Shown one piece after another: positions 21,901 through 34,040 of a DNA stretch of 64,000 nucleotides; the first letter of the stretch is position 1, and each line of letters begins with the position of its first letter. The stretch comes from Punica granatum (taxonomy: Eukaryota; Streptophyta; Magnoliopsida; Myrtales; Lythraceae). The position numbers and the translations under genes were made by a program. Under the pieces are notes generated by a model, which saw nothing but the letters and a program-made list of their open reading frames with translations, had not been told where the DNA came from and searched no databases. The DNA lies in the NCBI RefSeq assembly GCF_007655135.1, contig NC_045133.1, positions 20,433,845 to 20,497,844 of the forward strand. The letters run 5' to 3'.

Positions 21901-24857
21901 ATGTATGAAAATATTGTTTTTATCGACAATAACACAAACCGGTACAATGATTAAACTCGATCTTTTAAAACCAGGCAGTGTGTTAAAAAAAAACGACGTG
22001 AGCACAAATAATAATATTTAAGAGGGTCGAACTTAGAATTGGTTGCGTGAGAAATGAAAATAAACCCATACAAATTAATCTCATGCTCACTCAGACTTTA
22101 AGGAATTAAATTGACTAAAAATATCAAAACTGACATAATCGATCCACTTGAGCTAAAAAAAACCGATAAATTAAATGTTGATGTGATTTTGTAATCCCAT
22201 GATTTTGTTTCTTTTTAAAAAGAAAAAACCGGATTAACCATATAGTGTCGGTATAAAATCGAACTTAATTTCGAGACGGTCGGGAATTAGAGCTCTCATT
22301 GAACGGTCCATCAATGGCCAATTTGACGGCTTGAAACTTGCAAACCAAAGCATTCGACAAATTCATTTAGTTTAATCGATCTCACTCATAGCAAATATGG
22401 ACGATCCACTCGGCTAATTAACCCACTCAACTTTTAAATGAATTGCACGAATCGGTGAATAATTTGTAATCAAGACAATAAATCATGAACTGATAATCGT
22501 GCCCTTTTCTAAATCCACATTTCTTTATAAATACCGAGAAGTGTGGTCCGTGTAGCATGGATATCTAGGAAGGATACAAACGTCCTAACTTGAGTCTGGG
22601 CCATATTTGAGACGGCTCAAGTTGGAACACGGGAGTTTTTTCTAGACCGCTTCCGGGCAGACCAACCGGTCTTCCGACTCCCTCGGGGTTTACATGGGAC
22701 CCTGGTGAATCCAAGGAATTGGTCAACATCAATTACAGGACTAGGTAGCTAGCATCACTCAGTCTCATTTTTTACAAGAACAATTTTTCGTTCTAAGGGA
22801 AAAATTATCGGTTTATGATTAACCGACAATTCTAGGATTAGAGTGATCGAAACACTCCGAGCCATGGGTAAAGACAGGCAGCTTGAGCAAGCGCAAGTGT
22901 CATATGCATTACCATCTTTATCCGACTAAAGTGTTTCTATCATTCAAGCATAGATTCAGACGCTTAGGAATGTGAACCAAAGACGCGAGCGAGGACGGCC
23001 CGTGAAAAGTTGTTCATCCCTTTCATGAAGGTATGAGCAAAGAACTTGGCACCTCGTGGTGTTTCGCTTTCCCACTTTCCTAAATTTGTGTTTAGATTGG
23101 GATTGTCTGTCATAAAATACAAAATTGGACTAATCACACACTTGATACAATAAACACAGGGGAATGGGCTGATCAAAACCCTAGGCTTTAGGTATCTAGC
23201 AAAACACACTTCTGTCATAATTTATTAATCTGTCAGTGTCACAAAATAGAAAAACTTAAAAGAAAACCACATACTGATGGCTTGACAGTAGACATCATGG
23301 TTGTCAAGTCCTTTTTAAGCAAAGTCGAATGTTACATGCTCTTCAAGGGCGGCCCATGGCATATTATCACCACACATAATTACTATGTTCTTGCCTGCTT
23401 AGGATAGAAACGCGACTGTTAAGCAACCTTGGTTTATAATTTGATAATCACATAAACATGACAATCCACACACAACTTGTCTGTGTTCATCTGCTTTTAC
23501 CTATTTTCATATGTTTTTATCTATTTTTATCCGTTTTTATCTATTTTTATCTGTCTTTGTCTGTTTTGTGACCGGTTCAACCTAAACCTATAGGATACGG
23601 TTTACACGGGGTGCAACACCCCCACACACACTGAGTAAGAGCGACCCGAGCGCGATAATGGATCTAGAATCGAGTTGTCGTTTCGACCCCAGTAGTATCT
23701 AAACGGAGGATGACCCGAGTCAAGATGTGTGAAATGAGGTTAAACAATCACCCGAGAGCTCGACCGGTCCCATGGCTATCTTGAAGGCCATTCGGTCCTC
23801 CTAGGATCCGTTTGTTCGGCCGAACCCGACCCACGGCTATCACGAACCCACATAGCATTAATTTTGGTTTTAGTCTTTCTAAAATTCATGGTGAGTGCGA
23901 GCAGAATATTGGCCGAACGCGAGTTGGCCGGGATCCATTCGTTATAATTTGTATTTATTATTTGAGAGTACATGGTGAGGTATTTATTTGTACATTTATA
24001 TATGTAACGATCCCAGTCGGCAAGCATGGAGTCTAAGAGTTGGAATCAATCGAGTCAGTTTACGGGTCCGATTCACACGACAAACCGGCCATAATGGTCT
24101 AGTTAGCTAAGAGGTGAGGACGGAGGTCTGACCCCCTACCCCAAGGATTTGTTCCTCTTTCGGTCCCTCAAACATAATTGATTATTTCCACGAATTTACA
24201 GTATCAAAATGAGCGAGATAAACGAAACCTAATAAACGCGGTAAATAAACTAAAAATGCAAACCTTAGACAAATTATAATACCGATAGAGCGTACGAGAC
24301 ATAGGCCCGTATATAATAGAACTCCCGAATTTGGAACTCCCAGTTCCGCAGGCCATAGGCCTTAACAATCTAGGTGTATCCATTACCCCTAGACATGGGC
24401 AACTCACCAGTCCTCGACCTCTAGGTTATACACAGGTAGTAGCGACTTCTTCTCACGCGTGTCCATCACGCGTCTCCCGGGATGGTGGATACTCTCAAGC
24501 ATTGCTATCGATCGCACACATGTAGGCTCCGACGAGACAAAGTTCAGGTCCGCACATTAAGTATAACCATATGCTACTCTATTAGCAAATGCCACCTTAG
24601 TTTTCTTAAATGATGTTTAACATTGTGTGACTTCACACTATTAAGATGTAAAAATTTCATTGGAATAGAATACAATAGTAAAATAAATTAATAATTTCAC
24701 TCATTTGATTTTTTTCCCTTTTTCAAACGTGAAAAAGAGAAATTTCAGAGGATGCAATAATGAATCTAAAAATTAAGATACATACACGACATAAATTGTG
24801 ACAATCAACAATTGTTTAGTCTCTTATTAATCTATCAAAAAGAAATTGGGCTATCAT
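21901..24857. other. Unassigned repeat-like intergenic DNA
   Basis: No supported gene. Mixed-composition blocks at 22550-22950 and 23570-24540, with phrases such as GTGACCGGTTCAACC and GGGGTGCAACACCC, look like non-coding parts of decayed retroelements. I cannot find LTR pairs or protein motifs. A ladder of TTTTTATCTGT / TTTTTATCTAT phrases lies at 23510-23570. Confidence 0.35.
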
Positions 24858-24979
24858 GTGTCTTATTTTATTTGTTCTATCCTGATGAGATGATAATATT
24901 TAGCATGATATTTAAGATTGTTATTATGTTATAGTAAAGTGTATCTTTGATATTAATTATATAAAGGACGAGTGAATAA

Positions 24980-25484
24980 TAGTGTGTTTGGTTTTAGAGT
25001 TGAGTTGAATTGAGTTTTGATTTTAATTGATTTGTAATGATTGTGATGTTTAATTATGAGAAAAAATGTGAAAAAGTAACAAATAGTTGAAAAAAAGTAA
25101 TGATTGTATCGTTGAATTGTGAAAAAAGTAATGAATAGTTTAGAGAATTTATTATTAAAATGAATTGAATGGTTAAAAAATTTGAAAAAAAATGAAAACG
25201 TAATAATTGTGTTGTTGACTTTTGTTGTGTAGTGAGTAGGGTTAAAATTAGAGTTAAAATCTTTAACTTTAACTTTAACTTTAACTCAATACAATACACA
25301 ACAAAAACAAACATTTTCCAATTAAAAAATTTTAATTTTAACTTTAACTCAACACATTACACAACAAAAACACACGTTTCCCAAGTCAAATTTATAATCC
25401 CATGTCATTTGTCCTTTTCCACAATCAAAATCAAAATCAAAATCAAAATTAAAGTTACTTTAACTCTGAAACCAAACGCACCAT
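24980..25484. mobile_element. PIF/Harbinger-like MITE, 505 bp
   Basis: Terminal inverted repeats: GTGTGTTTGGTTTTAGAGTT on the left, and on the right the complement of GTGCGTTTGGTTTCAGAGTT. TAA flanks both sides (24977-24979, 25485-25487), as expected for this superfamily. The interior holds (CTTTAA)n and (AATCAA)n ladders. Confidence 0.8.
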
Positions 25485-25610
25485 TAAAATCAGACTGCGA
25501 AATCAAACGAGACGTAAGTAACTGTCAAGTTAGAATTGTTGTTAGTAAAGCTTTTAAACAGGTGCTAGAAAATTAATAATACATATAGTTATCAATGTGT
25601 TGGAAAATGA

Positions 25611-25809
25611 TGGTACGTTTGGTTTCAGTGTTAAAATAACTTTGAATTTGATTGTGGAAAATAATAAATGATTGTGTAGTGTCTTGAGTTAAAGTTAAAG
25701 TTAAATTTTTGACTTGGGAAATGTGTATTTTTGTTATGTAGTATGTTGAGTTAAAGTTAAAGTTAAAATTAAAATTTTTGTGATTTTAACTGCGAAACCA
25801 AACGGAGTA
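25611..25809. mobile_element. PIF/Harbinger-like MITE, 199 bp
   Basis: Inverted ends TACGTTTGGTTTCAGTGTTA and the complement of CCGTTTGGTTTCGCAGTTA. TGA occurs on both sides (25608-25610 and 25810-25812). The matching position in unit B (30618-30620) is an empty site with a single TGA, which confirms the boundaries. Confidence 0.85.
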
Positions 25810-26926
25810 TGAATATATATTAACTTATAATATAATTATCAAAGCTCATGGAAACAAAAACAAGAGTAATACGTAATTAGAGGGATGAGTAAAAGAGGGG
25901 GGACATATAAAATTCAGAAAAAAAAATGATGATTAATTTTAAAGTAAAAGAAAGAGTTAAGGGTAGAATTGAGAAGATGTAATAATGATAATGCACGAGT
26001 AGGAAAGCACTATCTACTCGCCAACATAGATCCTTAGTTTTTGTGTGTGTGTGTGTATAGAGTAATTATAATAATTAAAAATTAAATGATTATATGTGAT
26101 ATGTGTACCCCTGTTTTCAAGAATCATTGATATGCAGAAAATTTTTTTACTATAACATGTACTGTTAGAATTGAAGCCTCGACGGACATGTTCATTGTTT
26201 AATTTAGAATATTGATGTAATAAATTTGCACTAACACATATAAATGGAGAATTAATCCTCTAGGTCTCACTTTTGTTTTTCATTTTTACCCGTATCACCA
26301 TAAATTTTATTAGCCAACCCCATCGATTCGCTAACAAGATTGTTAATTTTACAAAAGGAGCTTATAGATATAATTTGAGTAAATTATCAAAATACTCCTC
26401 GAAAGATATCGCAGCCAACAAATAAGGTACTTGAAAGAATTTTGCCATCAATTAGATACTCGAAAGATATTTTAACCAACAAATAGGTACTCGAAAGATC
26501 TTTTCAACAAATACATAAATATATGAAATATATAATTAGAACTGAATAAGATTGAATTAAAATAATAAAAGAATAAAAATTAAGAGTTTATGAATAAAAA
26601 TATTTAATAATTATTAATATATCAACATTGTAGTCGTTGCAGACAAATTTATTTCGAGGCAACGGATTAGGAACAGACCATGGTCAAGGTCCCGGGGCAT
26701 CAACGATAACATATGTGATAGTTGAGATGGTTTAAATCATTTTTATAATAATTACTATGAGGACAATCATATTATTCCTTTTTAGCGTATCTGAGCACCT
26801 TTTGAACACTTGCTCAAAAAAGTGTCACACAAGGGATTCGAAATCCAGTCTAATACTAGGTATTGATCCTATTCTGTGCGGACTATCGAACACAGCCTCA
26901 AAGAGAATGTGCTTTACTCGGGAATA

Positions 26927-28447
26927 TCAGTTGTGAGTTGGTTGTGCTCCGATCCACCCGTCTTGGTCTATGAACTTAGCACGATCCAAATACTTATCCA
27001 GTTGTGCAGTACTTAGTTTGTCGATCCAGTTCACTCGACCAGACATACTAGATCCCGGTCCTTTGCAGTTTGACTCAACGAAAGTGATCTTATCCCTGTC
27101 ACATGACATGTAAGAAGATGTCAATACCGATTTGTATCGCGTCGTCGATTTTTCATTTGCAAGAGAGGGAGAAAAATAGAGGGAACAGGAATAAGAAATT
27201 TGATGGCAGTATAAAGAATGATTCTTTCAAGTCTATTTACACTTGTTTAGATTGATGCCAGGCATCCCAGCCCAGCGACACGATGACACTGCCGAAGTAG
27301 GTCTCATAAAATATTACTGTCGAGTACGCCCTGTAAGCTCTCCCGAGATACGTGAGTCCCTTTCCGTCCACCGAGCCGCCCTTGAACACGAAAGCACTCG
27401 TATCGCTTGCCCTTTCTCGCCCATGGGCTGTTACAAAACCGGTAAGTCCTCCCGCGCCGAGGTTGGCTGCTGTGGAGATTATATTGCAACCCTGTCCAGG
27501 GAAGGAATACAGCTTCCTTTTAAGTACTTGACACCTCGAACTTTCGGTATGAATGTACAATTTATTATTTCTACTGAATATATATGGATAGAAAGTATAA
27601 AGAAACACCGAAAATTTGCTAAGGTCGACGAACCTCATACAGAGATTGACCGTTACCCCATATGAAATCCACGGCGCCCTCGATGTAGCATGACTGGAAA
27701 AAATGACGGCCTGCCAGGTCACTGAGTGTATCCTGCACACCATAAAATCTGCAGCCATAGAACGCTGCTTTATCTCCCCAAATCAGAATAGCCGGTGCCA
27801 CATCAACGGGATTAGCACCTCCAGGACCGAGATCGTGAGTGTTCTGTAGTCAGAGGAAGAGATATTAAGTCAGTTATGACTCGATTGATCGAACTAAACT
27901 AATTGCTGAATTATTTTCTCGACCTTGATAGTTATACGCGATGCAAGAAAATTATCAGCCCACAATGTGAAGGTGGAAGAGTTGTCGGCACCCCCATAAT
28001 CATCCCACTCGATCGACGCTCTTCCTTGACCTTCTCCTTCGAGATAAATGAACTGCTTGTCTTTAGGTACGTTCACTTTCTCCCTGCAAATATACCGTGA
28101 GTAGCAAATTAGTCTTGGTACGTTGTACATTTTACTAGTAATATCAATAGTTGCGGTGCGTCTCTCATCTTTATTATGAATCTTGGACCAATGCCAAAAA
28201 CCCGGAACACGGAGGACGTGACTTACTTGTATGTTCCGGGTTTAACATGTATTCGGACCCACTGTTTGTTGTTAGCAGGGACCCAATCAATGGCTTCCTG
28301 TACAGTGGTGAAGTTCCTGGGCCCAAATTTACCGACGGTGACCGACTGAACCACTGAAGCAGATTTCTGGTGAAACTTTGGCACGGCGGTGCGTGCATAC
28401 GAACTGAGAAAGAGAGACAGTAGAGTAAACCCGAAAATGCTGATCAT
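26927..28447 (-). CDS. Secreted pectin methylesterase (PME copy A)
   Basis: Predicted exons: 28227-28447, 27924-28083, 27641-27843, 27241-27516 and 26927-27095, giving 342 aa. It has a signal peptide ([18 protein letters not shown]) and no pro-region. Family motifs: [25 protein letters not shown] (D165) and VDFIWG (D186), the two catalytic Asp, then [13 protein letters not shown] (Arg present), SLGWDAW and [15 protein letters not shown]. Role: de-esterification of pectin in the wall. Exon 3 could also end at 27634 (GQSLYE), but the frame of exon 4 then fails. The donor CT|GTATGAG keeps all exons in frame but drops YE and the usual Cys after it. The carrot Gln113-equivalent is Val and the Trp of LGRPW is Tyr, so activity may be altered. 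It is a near twin of the copy at 31753-33273. Confidence 0.85.
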
Positions 28448-29205
28448 ACCGACCTAGATTAGTTTAATCTTTAATTTGATTGGGACGTCCAATTCATCTA
28501 GTATGGATTTATATAGCTCAGAGGAAGTTTGTAGATAGAAAGGAGATCAGCAGCAAATTTACTCCATCTTTCATACAAATCCCTTGGATTTATTGTAGCT
28601 CAAATCTACATCTTTCATACAAATCCCTGACAAAACCCGAAGAACGAAACTGTTTACACAATTCACCCAGTGGATTAGGAGTTTCCCAATACCGGCAGTT
28701 CGGACTGTGGTATGTTTTTCAGAAACATCTGCTAATGAAAAGGGGTAGAGGGCCGACTGGTGTAGTAATATATTCTTCAGAAACATATAATCTATAACAG
28801 TTCGAGACCCTTCCGAAGTTAAAAGATACCGACGATGTTTAGACCGTAATTTGCAAACATTGAAACCGTTTTAATTTGCTGCCTGAAAATGTTCGGAGAA
28901 TATATGGCAATGTTGTGAATCTGCAGATATCCTGATTAATTTGCATGACCTTCCTGCCAAGGCAAGTAAATGTGAATTTCCTAAGTACTCAGGCATTAAT
29001 TGATGAAATCTATGATCTCTCAAATTAATTTTGTTGTGATTTGTCTAACCTGGCAGGACCTCGATCTCACGCTCTATATGGAATACATCGTATGCAATGG
29101 CCCGATAGAAATAATCGAGGAGACCGATAGAGAACTTGCGCCTATGGTCTAGATTGGCCGAATCGCACAGAAAGACATTAAATACAAATCGAACATTGAT
29201 GATAG
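28448..29205. other. PME copy A upstream region
   Basis: On the minus strand a GCTATATAAA box (about 28508-28517) precedes the PME start by roughly 60-70 bases and is the likely TATA box. A short direct repeat, CATCTTTCATACAAATCCCT, occurs at about 28567 and 28610. No other gene is seen. The same region is in unit B. Confidence 0.5.
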
Positions 29206-29214
29206 TAATTAATA

Positions 29215-29681
29215 GGATTAATCACCTAGAAAAACATGACATTTGCACTTTTTACTAAATATAGCACGGCTTTTGAAAAATAGCACAAAACGACACGACT
29301 TAGCATTTTCTCATAAATATAGCACAACCTTTGGAGAGTAGTATAGAAAGACACGACATTTGCACTTTTTTCCTAAATATGGCAAGACTTTTAAAAAATA
29401 ATACAAAAAAACGCAACCTTCAAGCGCGATCATCTTTTTTAACATGATAAAATCGTAACTAAACTTGAAAGTTGAGCCATTCTGTGCTATTTTTTAAAAG
29501 TCGTATTATATTCAGAAAAAAAAGTCCAAAGATCGTGCCTTTTGTGCTACTCTCTAGAGGCCATACTATATTTATGAAAGAATGTAAAAAAGCCGTGTAT
29601 TTCTGTGTTGTTTTCTAAAAGTCGTGTTATATTTTTTTTAAAAAAAAGCACAAAGTCCGTAGATTTCTATGTGATTAACCA
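29215..29681. mobile_element. Foldback MITE, 467 bp (unit A copy)
   Basis: Ends GGATTAATCACCTAGAAA and the complement of TGGTTAATCACATAGAAA. TAATTAATA flanks both sides (29206-29214, 29682-29690), a 9-bp Mutator-type target duplication. The interior has imperfect repeats of CACGACATTTGCACTTTTT and ATATAGCACGG-like phrases. The same element, with a second MITE nested in it, is at 34041-34876. Confidence 0.8.
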
Positions 29682-29786
29682 TAATTAATAACATCAGATT
29701 ACATTACAGAAACATCTTCCATTTTCCTTTGTAATTGCTTGTTCTTTTGACCCAAAAAGAATGAATGAAATTACAAAAGGAAGTAT

Positions 29787-29857
29787 TCAAAAGTATGCCT
29801 TGGTGATTGCTTCCTCTAGATCATGGAACTCCCATGCATCATCTGCTGAATATTGCC
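29787..29857 (-). pseudogene. Orphan last exon of the TruB gene (duplicated fragment)
   Basis: Same length (71 nt), acceptor (TTTCAG), frame and stop as the last exon of the TruB gene at 34982-35052. It encodes [19 protein letters not shown] and the C terminus. The other eight exons are absent from this unit because the duplication breakpoint fell in the preceding intron. It is a by-product of the segmental duplication and not a gene. Confidence 0.93.
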
Positions 29858-30242
29858 CTGAAACACAGAGAGACAGAATAGACGTAAAGTTTAGTTTAGG
29901 GTCAATATCGAAATCTTTCTTGATGAAAGTTCAATACTTTCCCACTCCTTGCTTTGTATATTTCGTCTCGTATACTATACAAACTATATTTCGTATACGA
30001 GATGAGATATACGAAAGGAAAACAGCTACAATGAAAACTTGCTGTTCTAACTGCTTATAGACATGACACTATTTAACACAATCTACATGCTAAATGCTCG
30101 GGTGCAGTATAAGATAAACCGTGTCTTATTTTATTTGTTCTATCATGATGAGATGATAATATTTAGCATGATATTTAAGATTGTTATTATGTTACAGTAA
30201 AGTGTATCTTTGATATTAATTATATATAGGACGAGTGAATAA

Positions 30243-30495
30243 TAGTGTGTTTGGTTTTAGAGTTGAGTTGAGTTGAGTTTTGATTTTAATTATTTTGTAA
30301 TGATTGTGATGTTGAATTATGAGAAAAAATGTAAAAAAGTAATGATTGTATTGTTGAATTGTGAAAAAAGTAATGAATAGTTTAGAGAATTTATTATTAA
30401 AAATTGAATTAAATGGTTAAAAAAATTGAAAAAAAATGAAAAAGTAATAATTGTGTTGTTGTCTTTTGTTGTGTAGTGAGTATAGTCAAAATCTT
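30243..30495. mobile_element. Truncated PIF/Harbinger-like MITE (unit B copy)
   Basis: Matches the left half of the MITE at 24980-25484, starting after the same TAA. About 240 bp, including the (CTTTAA)n ladder and the right terminus, are deleted. Confidence 0.75.
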
Positions 30496-31752
30496 AAAAT
30501 TAGACTGCGAAATCAAACAGGACGTAAGTAACTATCAAGTTAGAATTGTTGTTAGTAAAGCTTTTAAACAGGTTCTAGAAAATTAATAATACATATAGTT
30601 ATCAATGTGTCGGAAAATGAATGTCTATTAACTTATAATATAATTATCAAAGCTCATGGAAACAAAAACAAGAGTAATACGTAATTAGAGGGATGAGTAA
30701 AAGAGGGGGGACATATAAAATTCAGAAAAAAAAATGATGATTAATTTTAAAGTAAAAAAAAAAAGAGTTAAAGGTAGAATTGAGAAGATGTAATAATGAT
30801 AAAAATGGTCCACATGCTGCGTGCACGAGTAGGAAAGCACTATCTACTTGCCAACATAGATCGTTTAGTTTTTGTGTGTGTATATATATAGAATAATTAC
30901 AATAATTAAAAATTAAATGATTATATGTGATATGTGTACCCCTGTTTTCAAGAATCATTGATATGCTGAAATTTTTTTTACTATAACATGTACTGTTAGA
31001 ATTGAAGCCTCGACGGACATGTTCATTGTTTAATTTAGAATATTGATGTAATAAATTTGCACTAACACATATAAATGGAGAATTAATCCTCTAGGTCTCA
31101 CTTTTGTTTTTCATTTTTACCCGTATCACCATAAATTTTATTAGCCAACCCCATCGCTAACAAGATTGTTAATTTTACAAAAGGAGCTTATAGATATAAT
31201 TTGAGTAAACTATCAAAATACTCCTCGAAAGATATCGCAGCCACCAAATAAGGTACTTGAAAGAATTTTGCCATCAATTAGATACTCGAAAGATATTTTA
31301 ACCAACAAATAGGTACTCGAAAGATCTTTTCAACAAATACATAAATATATGAAATATATAATTAGAGCTAAATAGGATTGAATTAAAATAATAAAAGAAT
31401 AAAAATTAAGAGTTTATGAATAAAAATATTTAATAATTATTAATATATCAACATAGTAGTCGTTGCAGACAAATTTATTTCGAGGCAACGGATTAGGAAC
31501 AGACCATGGTCAAGGTCACGAGGCATCAACGATAACATATGTGATAGTTGAGATGGTTTAAATCATTTTTATAATAATTATTATGAGGACAATCATATTA
31601 TTCCTTTTTAGCGTATCTGAGCACCTTTTGAACACTTGCTCAAAAAAGTGTCACACAAGGGATTCGAAATCCAGTCTAATCCTAGGTATTGATCCTATTC
31701 TGTGCGGACTATCGAACACAGCCTCAAAGAGAATGTGCTTTATTCGGGAATA

Positions 31753-33273
31753 TCAGTTGTGAGTTGGCTGTGCTCCGATCCACCCGTCTTGGTCTATGAA
31801 CTTAGCACGATCCAAATACTTATCCAGTTGTGCAGTACTTAGTTTGTCGATCCAGTTCACTCGACCAGACATACTAGATCCCGGTCCTTTGCAGTTGGAC
31901 TCGACGAAAGTGATCTTATCCCTGTCACATGACATGTAAGAAGATGTCAATACCGATTTGTATCGCGTCGTCGATTTTTCATTTGCAAGAGAGGGAGAAA
32001 AATAGAGGGAACAGGAATAAGAAATTTGATGGCAGTATAAAGAATGATTCTTTCAAGTCTATTTACACTTGTTTAGATTGATGCCAGGCATCCCAGCCCA
32101 GCGACACGATGACACTGCCGAAGTAGGTCTCAGAAAATATTACTGTCGAGTACGCCCTGTAAGCTCTCCCGAGATACGTGAGTCCCTTTCCATTCACCGA
32201 GCCACCCTTGAACACGAAAGCACTCGTATCGCTTGCCCTTTCTCGCCCTTGGGCCGTTACAAAACCGGTAAGTCCTCCAGCGCCGAGGTTGGCTGCTGTG
32301 GAGATTATATTGCAACCCTGTCCAGGGAAGGAACACAGCTTCCTTTTAAGTACTTGACACCTCGAACTTTCGGTATGAATGTACAATTTATTATTTCTAC
32401 TGTATATATATGGATAGAAAGTATAAAGAAACACCGAAAATTTGCTAAGGTCGACGAACCTCATACAGAGATTGACCGTAACCCCATATGAAATCCACGG
32501 CGCCCTCGATGTAGCATGACTGGAAAAAATGACGGCCTGTCAGGTCACTGAGTGTATCCTGCACACCATAAAATCTGCAGCCATAGAACGCTGCTTTATC
32601 TCCCCAAATCAGAATAGCCGGTGCCACATCAACGGTATTAGCACCTCCAGGACCGAGATCGTGTGTGTTCTGTAGTCAGAGGAAGAGCTATTAAGTCAGT
32701 TATGACTCGATTGATCGAACTAAACTAATTGCTGAATTATTTTCTCGACCTTGATAGTTATATGCGATGCAAGAAAATTATCAGCCCACAATGTGAAGGT
32801 GGAAGAGTTGTCGGCACCCCCATGATCATCCCACTCGATCAACGCTCTTCCTTCACCTTCACCTTCGAGATAGATGAACTGCTTGTCTTTAGGTACGGTC
32901 ACTTTCTCCCTGCAAATTTACCGTGAGTAGAAAATTAGTCTTGGTACGTTGTACATTTTACTAGTAATATCAATAGTTGTGGTGCGTCTCTCATCTTTAT
33001 TATGAATCTTGGACCAATGCCAAAAACCCGGAACACGGAGGACGTGACTTACTTGTATGTTCCAGGTTTAACATGTATTCGGACCCACTGTTTGTTGTTA
33101 GCAGGGACCCAATCAATGGCTTCCTGTACAGTGGTGAAGTTCCTGGACCCAGATTTACCGACGGTGACCGACTGAACCACTGAAGCAGGTTTCTGGTGAA
33201 ACTTTGGCACGGCGGTGCGTGCATACGAACTGAGAAAGAGAGACAGTAGAGTAAACCCGAAAATGCTGATCAT
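31753..33273 (-). CDS. Secreted pectin methylesterase (PME copy B)
   Basis: Predicted exons: 33053-33273, 32750-32909, 32467-32669, 32067-32342 and 31753-31921, giving 342 aa. Each exon has the same length as its counterpart in copy A. Signal peptide, QDTL and VDFIWG catalytic motifs, [13 protein letters not shown] and SLGWDAW are all present. Copy B has the usual Gln in TAQGR (His in copy A) and [10 protein letters not shown] ([10 protein letters not shown] in A), so it is the more typical of the pair. The same donor question applies: CT|GTATGAG at 32467 keeps the frame, the family-position donor at 32460 does not. It lies downstream of the TruB gene, same strand, with a TATA-like box in the upstream 100 bases. 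Confidence 0.86.
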
Positions 33274-34040
33274 ACTGACCTAGATTAGTTTAATCTTTAA
33301 TTTGATTTGGACGTCCAATTCCTCTAGTATGGATTTATATAGCTCAGAGGAAGTTTGTAGATAGAAAGGAGATCAGCAGCAAATCTACTACATCTTTCAT
33401 ACAAATCCCTGGGATTTGTTGTAGCTCAAATCTACATCTTTCATACAAATCCCTGACAAAACCCGAAGAACAAAACTGTTTACACAATTCACCCAGTGGA
33501 TTAGGAGTTTCCCAATACCGGCAGTTCAGACTGAGGTATGTTTTTCAGAAACATCTGCTAATGAAAAGGGGTAGAGGGCCGACTGGTGTAGTAATATATT
33601 CTTCAGAAACATATAATCTATAACAGTTCGAGACCCTTCCGAAGTTAAAAGATACCGACGATGTTTAGACCGTAATTTGCAAACATTGAAAGCGTTTTAA
33701 TTTGCTGCCTGAAAATGTTCGGAGAATATATGGCAATGTTGTGAATCTGCAGATATCCTGATTAATTTGCATGACCTTCCTGCCAAGGCAAGTAAATGTG
33801 AATTTCCTAAGTACTCAGGCATTAATTGATGAAATCTATAATCTCTCAAATTAATTTTGTTGTGATTTGTCTAACCTGGCAGGACCTCGATCTCACGCTC
33901 TATATGGAATACATCCTATGCAATGGCCCGATAGAAACAGTCGAGGAGACCGATAGAGAACTTGCGCCTATGGTCTACATTGGCAGAATCGCGCAGAAAG
34001 ACATTAAATACAAATCGAACATTGATGATAGTAATTAATA

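Larger units (their letters stand above)
24858..30120. repeat. Tandem segmental duplication, unit A
   Basis: This unit is repeated in direct orientation at 30121-35321 with few substitutions. It contains PME copy A, a foldback element and an orphan copy of the last TruB exon. The start, the end and the A/B junction all sit on the hexamer GTGTCT (24858, 30121, 35316), which is microhomology at the breakpoints. Unit A has a 199-bp MITE that unit B lacks, and the full form of another MITE. Confidence 0.93.
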
